From: DAOVRL01 sp964459805
GTDB lineage: Bacteria > Planctomycetota > Phycisphaerae > Sedimentisphaerales > Anaerobacaceae
Assembly: GCA_964459805.1 (NCBI GenBank)
Contig: CAYWOD010000126.1
Coordinates: 1-10,481, forward strand
Direction of reading: 5' to 3'
DNA length: 10,481 nt
Shown piece after piece: positions 8,764 through 10,481 of the stretch. Under the pieces are notes generated by a model, which did no database searches, was not told where the DNA came from, and worked only from the letters and a program-made list of their open reading frames with translations. Position 1 is the stretch's first letter; the number at the start of each line of letters is the position of its first letter. The position numbers and the translations under genes were made by a program.

Positions 8764-8990
8764 GCAGGCTCAAGCTGATCGACGCTAAGCGGATGGAGAA
8801 GCTCCTGCTTCGACTGGGATTTGAAAAAGTCCGGCAAAAAGGAAGTCACGCCTTCTATAGCCATCCTGACGGTAGGGTAACTACCTTGCCACACCACAAA
8901 GGACGGATGTTGGCGCGTCCTTTGATAAGGGAGATTCTACGGGAGATAGAACTTACAGTTGACGACTATAATCGCCACGTTAAACGCTAA
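8760..8990 (+). CDS. hicA: HicA-family mRNA interferase toxin
   Basis: HicA toxins are small double-stranded-RNA-binding-fold ribonucleases that cleave mRNA and halt growth when free of HicB. The 76 residues contain the family hallmarks: MEKLLLRLGFEKVRQKGSH with the catalytic histidine (H30) in GSHAFY, then VTTLPHHKG and a C-terminal helix LIREILREIELTVDDY. The length is usual. It starts at TTG 8760, overlapping the hicB stop by four bases, with GAGG inside the end of hicB as ribosome binding site; coupling to hicB translation is likely. The gene appears intact. It points toward lpd, which ends 47 bases away on the other strand. Confidence 0.9.
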   Translation: MSRLKLIDAKRMEKLLLRLGFEKVRQKGSHAFYSHPDGRVTTLPHHKGRMLARPLIREILREIELTVDDYNRHVKR

Positions 8991-9036
8991 TATACTCATT
9001 CCTTGCGGCTGATTCTTCTCATAGTCTGGGGCGTCC

Positions 9037-10404
9037 CTATGGGCTTTGTGCGAAGGCGTTTTCGACGGCTTCTTCGAGGGTTTCGGAGATTGTGGGATGG
9101 GGGTATGTTATCTCGTCGAGCCTGCCTGTTGTGCCGATCAGGGCTGCGGCGAGGGTGATGAGTTCGGTTGTCATGAATCCGACGAGGGCGGCGCCGAGGA
9201 TTTTTTCGGTTTTGTTGTCGCGGATTATGCGGATTTGTCCTGCGGTTTCGTTTTGTGCGACGCTGCGGCCGTTGGCCTTGAAGAAGCCCTTGCCGATGGT
9301 TACTTCGAGACCTTCGGATTGGCACGCCTTTTCGGATTTGCCGACTGAGGCTATCTCGGGGAAGGTGAAGATGACGCGCGGTATGAGCGCGTAGTCTGAC
9401 ATTTTGCGGTCGCCGCCAGTGGCGTTTACGGCTGCGACGTCGGCCTCGGCGGCCGCCCCGTGTGCGAGGAAGGTGGTTCCGACCAGGTCGCCGATGGCAT
9501 AGACGCCGGGAACGCTGGTTTCAAATTTGTCATTGATGGCTACGGCGTGGCCGTTCATTTTCAGGCCCAGGGTCTCGACAATCTGGGCGTCGATTGCGGG
9601 TTTTCGGCCTACGGAGACGAGGACCTTTTCGGCCTCTATTGTTTGGCCGTTTTCGAGAATCACCTTTGCCGGGCTTGCGGTTTTGTCAACGGAGGTGACC
9701 TTTTGGCCGGTAAGCGAGTCAATACCGAGCTTCTTGAATTCACGCTGTATGAGCCGGGCGACCCACTCATCTTCCATTGGAACCAACTGCTCAAGCGCCT
9801 CTATGATTGTTACTTTTGTACCCATAGCGGCATAGACGCAGGCCATTTCGCAGCCGATGACTCCGCCGCCGATGATCGCCAGTGACTGCGGTATTTCAGG
9901 CAGGGAGAGGGCCTCTTTACTGCTGATTACGACCTCGCCGTCAAAGGGAATATTGGGAAGCTCTATGGGCTCGGAGCCTGTAGCCAGGACGATCTTGTCG
10001 GCCTCGAGTTCGGTCGTGCCTTCAGCAGTTGCAACCTTAATGTGGGTCGGGGAGGTTACGGTTGCGTGGGCCTGAATCACCGCGAGATTGTTTGCCTTGG
10101 CCGAGCCGGCCATTCCTTTGCGGAATCCTGCTACTATGGCCTCCTTTCTCTGCTGGATGTTGGGCCAGTTGGGGGCGGCTGAGGGGATGTCAATGCCTAT
10201 CTGGGCGGCCTTCTTTGCCGAGAGCAGGGCGTGGGCCGATGCGAGCAGGGCCTTTAAGGGGATGCAGCCAACGTTGAGGCACGTGCCGCCGAGAAAGGCT
10301 TCTTCCACCACTGCTACCGAGGCATCCTTCTGGGCGCATCTTCTTGCGGCGCGAAAGCCCCCGGGCCCGGCGCCGATAACTGCAACGTCAAAACGTTCTG
10401 TCAT
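9037..10404 (-). CDS. lpd: Dihydrolipoamide dehydrogenase (E3)
   Basis: This flavoenzyme reoxidises dihydrolipoyl groups on E2 or H-protein and passes the electrons through FAD and a disulfide to NAD+. The 455 residues have the FAD-binding GAGPGG (11-16) with an acidic end to strand 2 (E34), the redox disulfide GGTCLNVGCIP (C42 and C47), ATGS (141-144), the NAD-binding GGGVIG (179-184), the second FAD motif YAIGDLVG, and the active-site HPTISE (H436, E441) of the dimer interface. AAGGAG (10413-10418) lies eight bases before the ATG. The start overlaps the stop of the upstream gene (ATGA), so it is co-translated in an operon. The lipB-lipA pair lies 1.5 kb downstream on the same strand. The C42-X4-C47 and HPTISE motifs favour lpd over mercuric or glutathione reductase, and the E34 end of strand 2 fits its FAD site. 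Confidence 0.95.
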   Translation of the reverse strand: MTERFDVAVIGAGPGGFRAARRCAQKDASVAVVEEAFLGGTCLNVGCIPLKALLASAHALLSAKKAAQIGIDIPSAAPNWPNIQQRKEAIVAGFRKGMAGSAKANNLAVIQAHATVTSPTHIKVATAEGTTELEADKIVLATGSEPIELPNIPFDGEVVISSKEALSLPEIPQSLAIIGGGVIGCEMACVYAAMGTKVTIIEALEQLVPMEDEWVARLIQREFKKLGIDSLTGQKVTSVDKTASPAKVILENGQTIEAEKVLVSVGRKPAIDAQIVETLGLKMNGHAVAINDKFETSVPGVYAIGDLVGTTFLAHGAAAEADVAAVNATGGDRKMSDYALIPRVIFTFPEIASVGKSEKACQSEGLEVTIGKGFFKANGRSVAQNETAGQIRIIRDNKTEKILGAALVGFMTTELITLAAALIGTTGRLDEITYPHPTISETLEEAVENAFAQSP

Positions 10405-10481
10405 AATTTGGACTCCTTTTGTTTAATTGCCTTGAAGAGCTGGAACTCCCGGATTGTTGGGCCTTCGGTGGCGTCGAGGAT
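10401..10481 (-). CDS. Partial unidentified gene upstream of lpd (C-terminus only)
   Basis: A minus-strand frame enters from the right edge and gives 26 residues (beginning ILDATEGPTIREFQLFKAIK), ending in a TGA that shares ATGA with the lpd start. The tight overlap argues that this is a real gene and the upstream partner of lpd in an operon. The visible tail is too short to name a family. A subunit of a lipoyl-dependent complex would fit the context, but nothing in these residues shows it. Confidence 0.6.
   Translation of the reverse strand: MLDATEGPTIREFQLFKAIKQKESKL

Overview
The window looks like a bacterial chromosome segment, most likely from a Planctomycetota lineage (Phycisphaerae-like). 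That is an inference from a PEP-CTERM sorting tail ending in RKRR, a PilX-type pilin with a long beta-rich passenger, and scattered short tandem repeats in and beside housekeeping genes. No rRNA or other taxonomic marker is present, so the assignment is tentative.

Layout, left to right. Positions 1-523 carry no intact gene, but the minus strand of 89-250 encodes a clear C-terminal fragment of Lon protease, the tail of a decayed lon gene. Next comes carB (524-3724, minus), complete, with its own consensus-like promoter (3792-3820) and no carA beside it. The gap 3725-4112 holds that promoter and one copy of a 48-bp element. The second copy lies just upstream of the next gene, a PilX-like prepilin (4113-5738, minus). 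lipA (5917-6816) and lipB (6820-7557) form a tight minus-strand pair, transcribed lipB then lipA, three bases apart. They make the lipoyl cofactor: LipB transfers octanoate and LipA inserts the sulfurs. lpd (9037-10404, minus) encodes dihydrolipoamide dehydrogenase, the E3 enzyme that reoxidises the lipoyl groups. It overlaps the end of an unidentified upstream gene in the motif ATGA, so lpd belongs to an operon that continues out of the window.

Between lpd and lipBA (about 7558-9036) lies an accessory strip. It contains a plus-strand hicB-hicA toxin-antitoxin pair with its own promoter, a truncated LamG/PEP-CTERM gene remnant with an intact terminator, and a 337-bp element with imperfect terminal inverted repeats and a perfect 10-bp flanking direct repeat. 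It also contains short cacag/cacaa-type tandem repeats. The functional theme of the flanks is lipoate metabolism; the strip between them appears to collect mobile or decaying DNA.

The most noteworthy points are the inverted-repeat element at 7752-8088 (MITE-like, or a structured RNA locus), the paired 48-bp element around the pilin gene, the heptanucleotide arrays read in frame inside lipB and lipA, and the Lon remnant.
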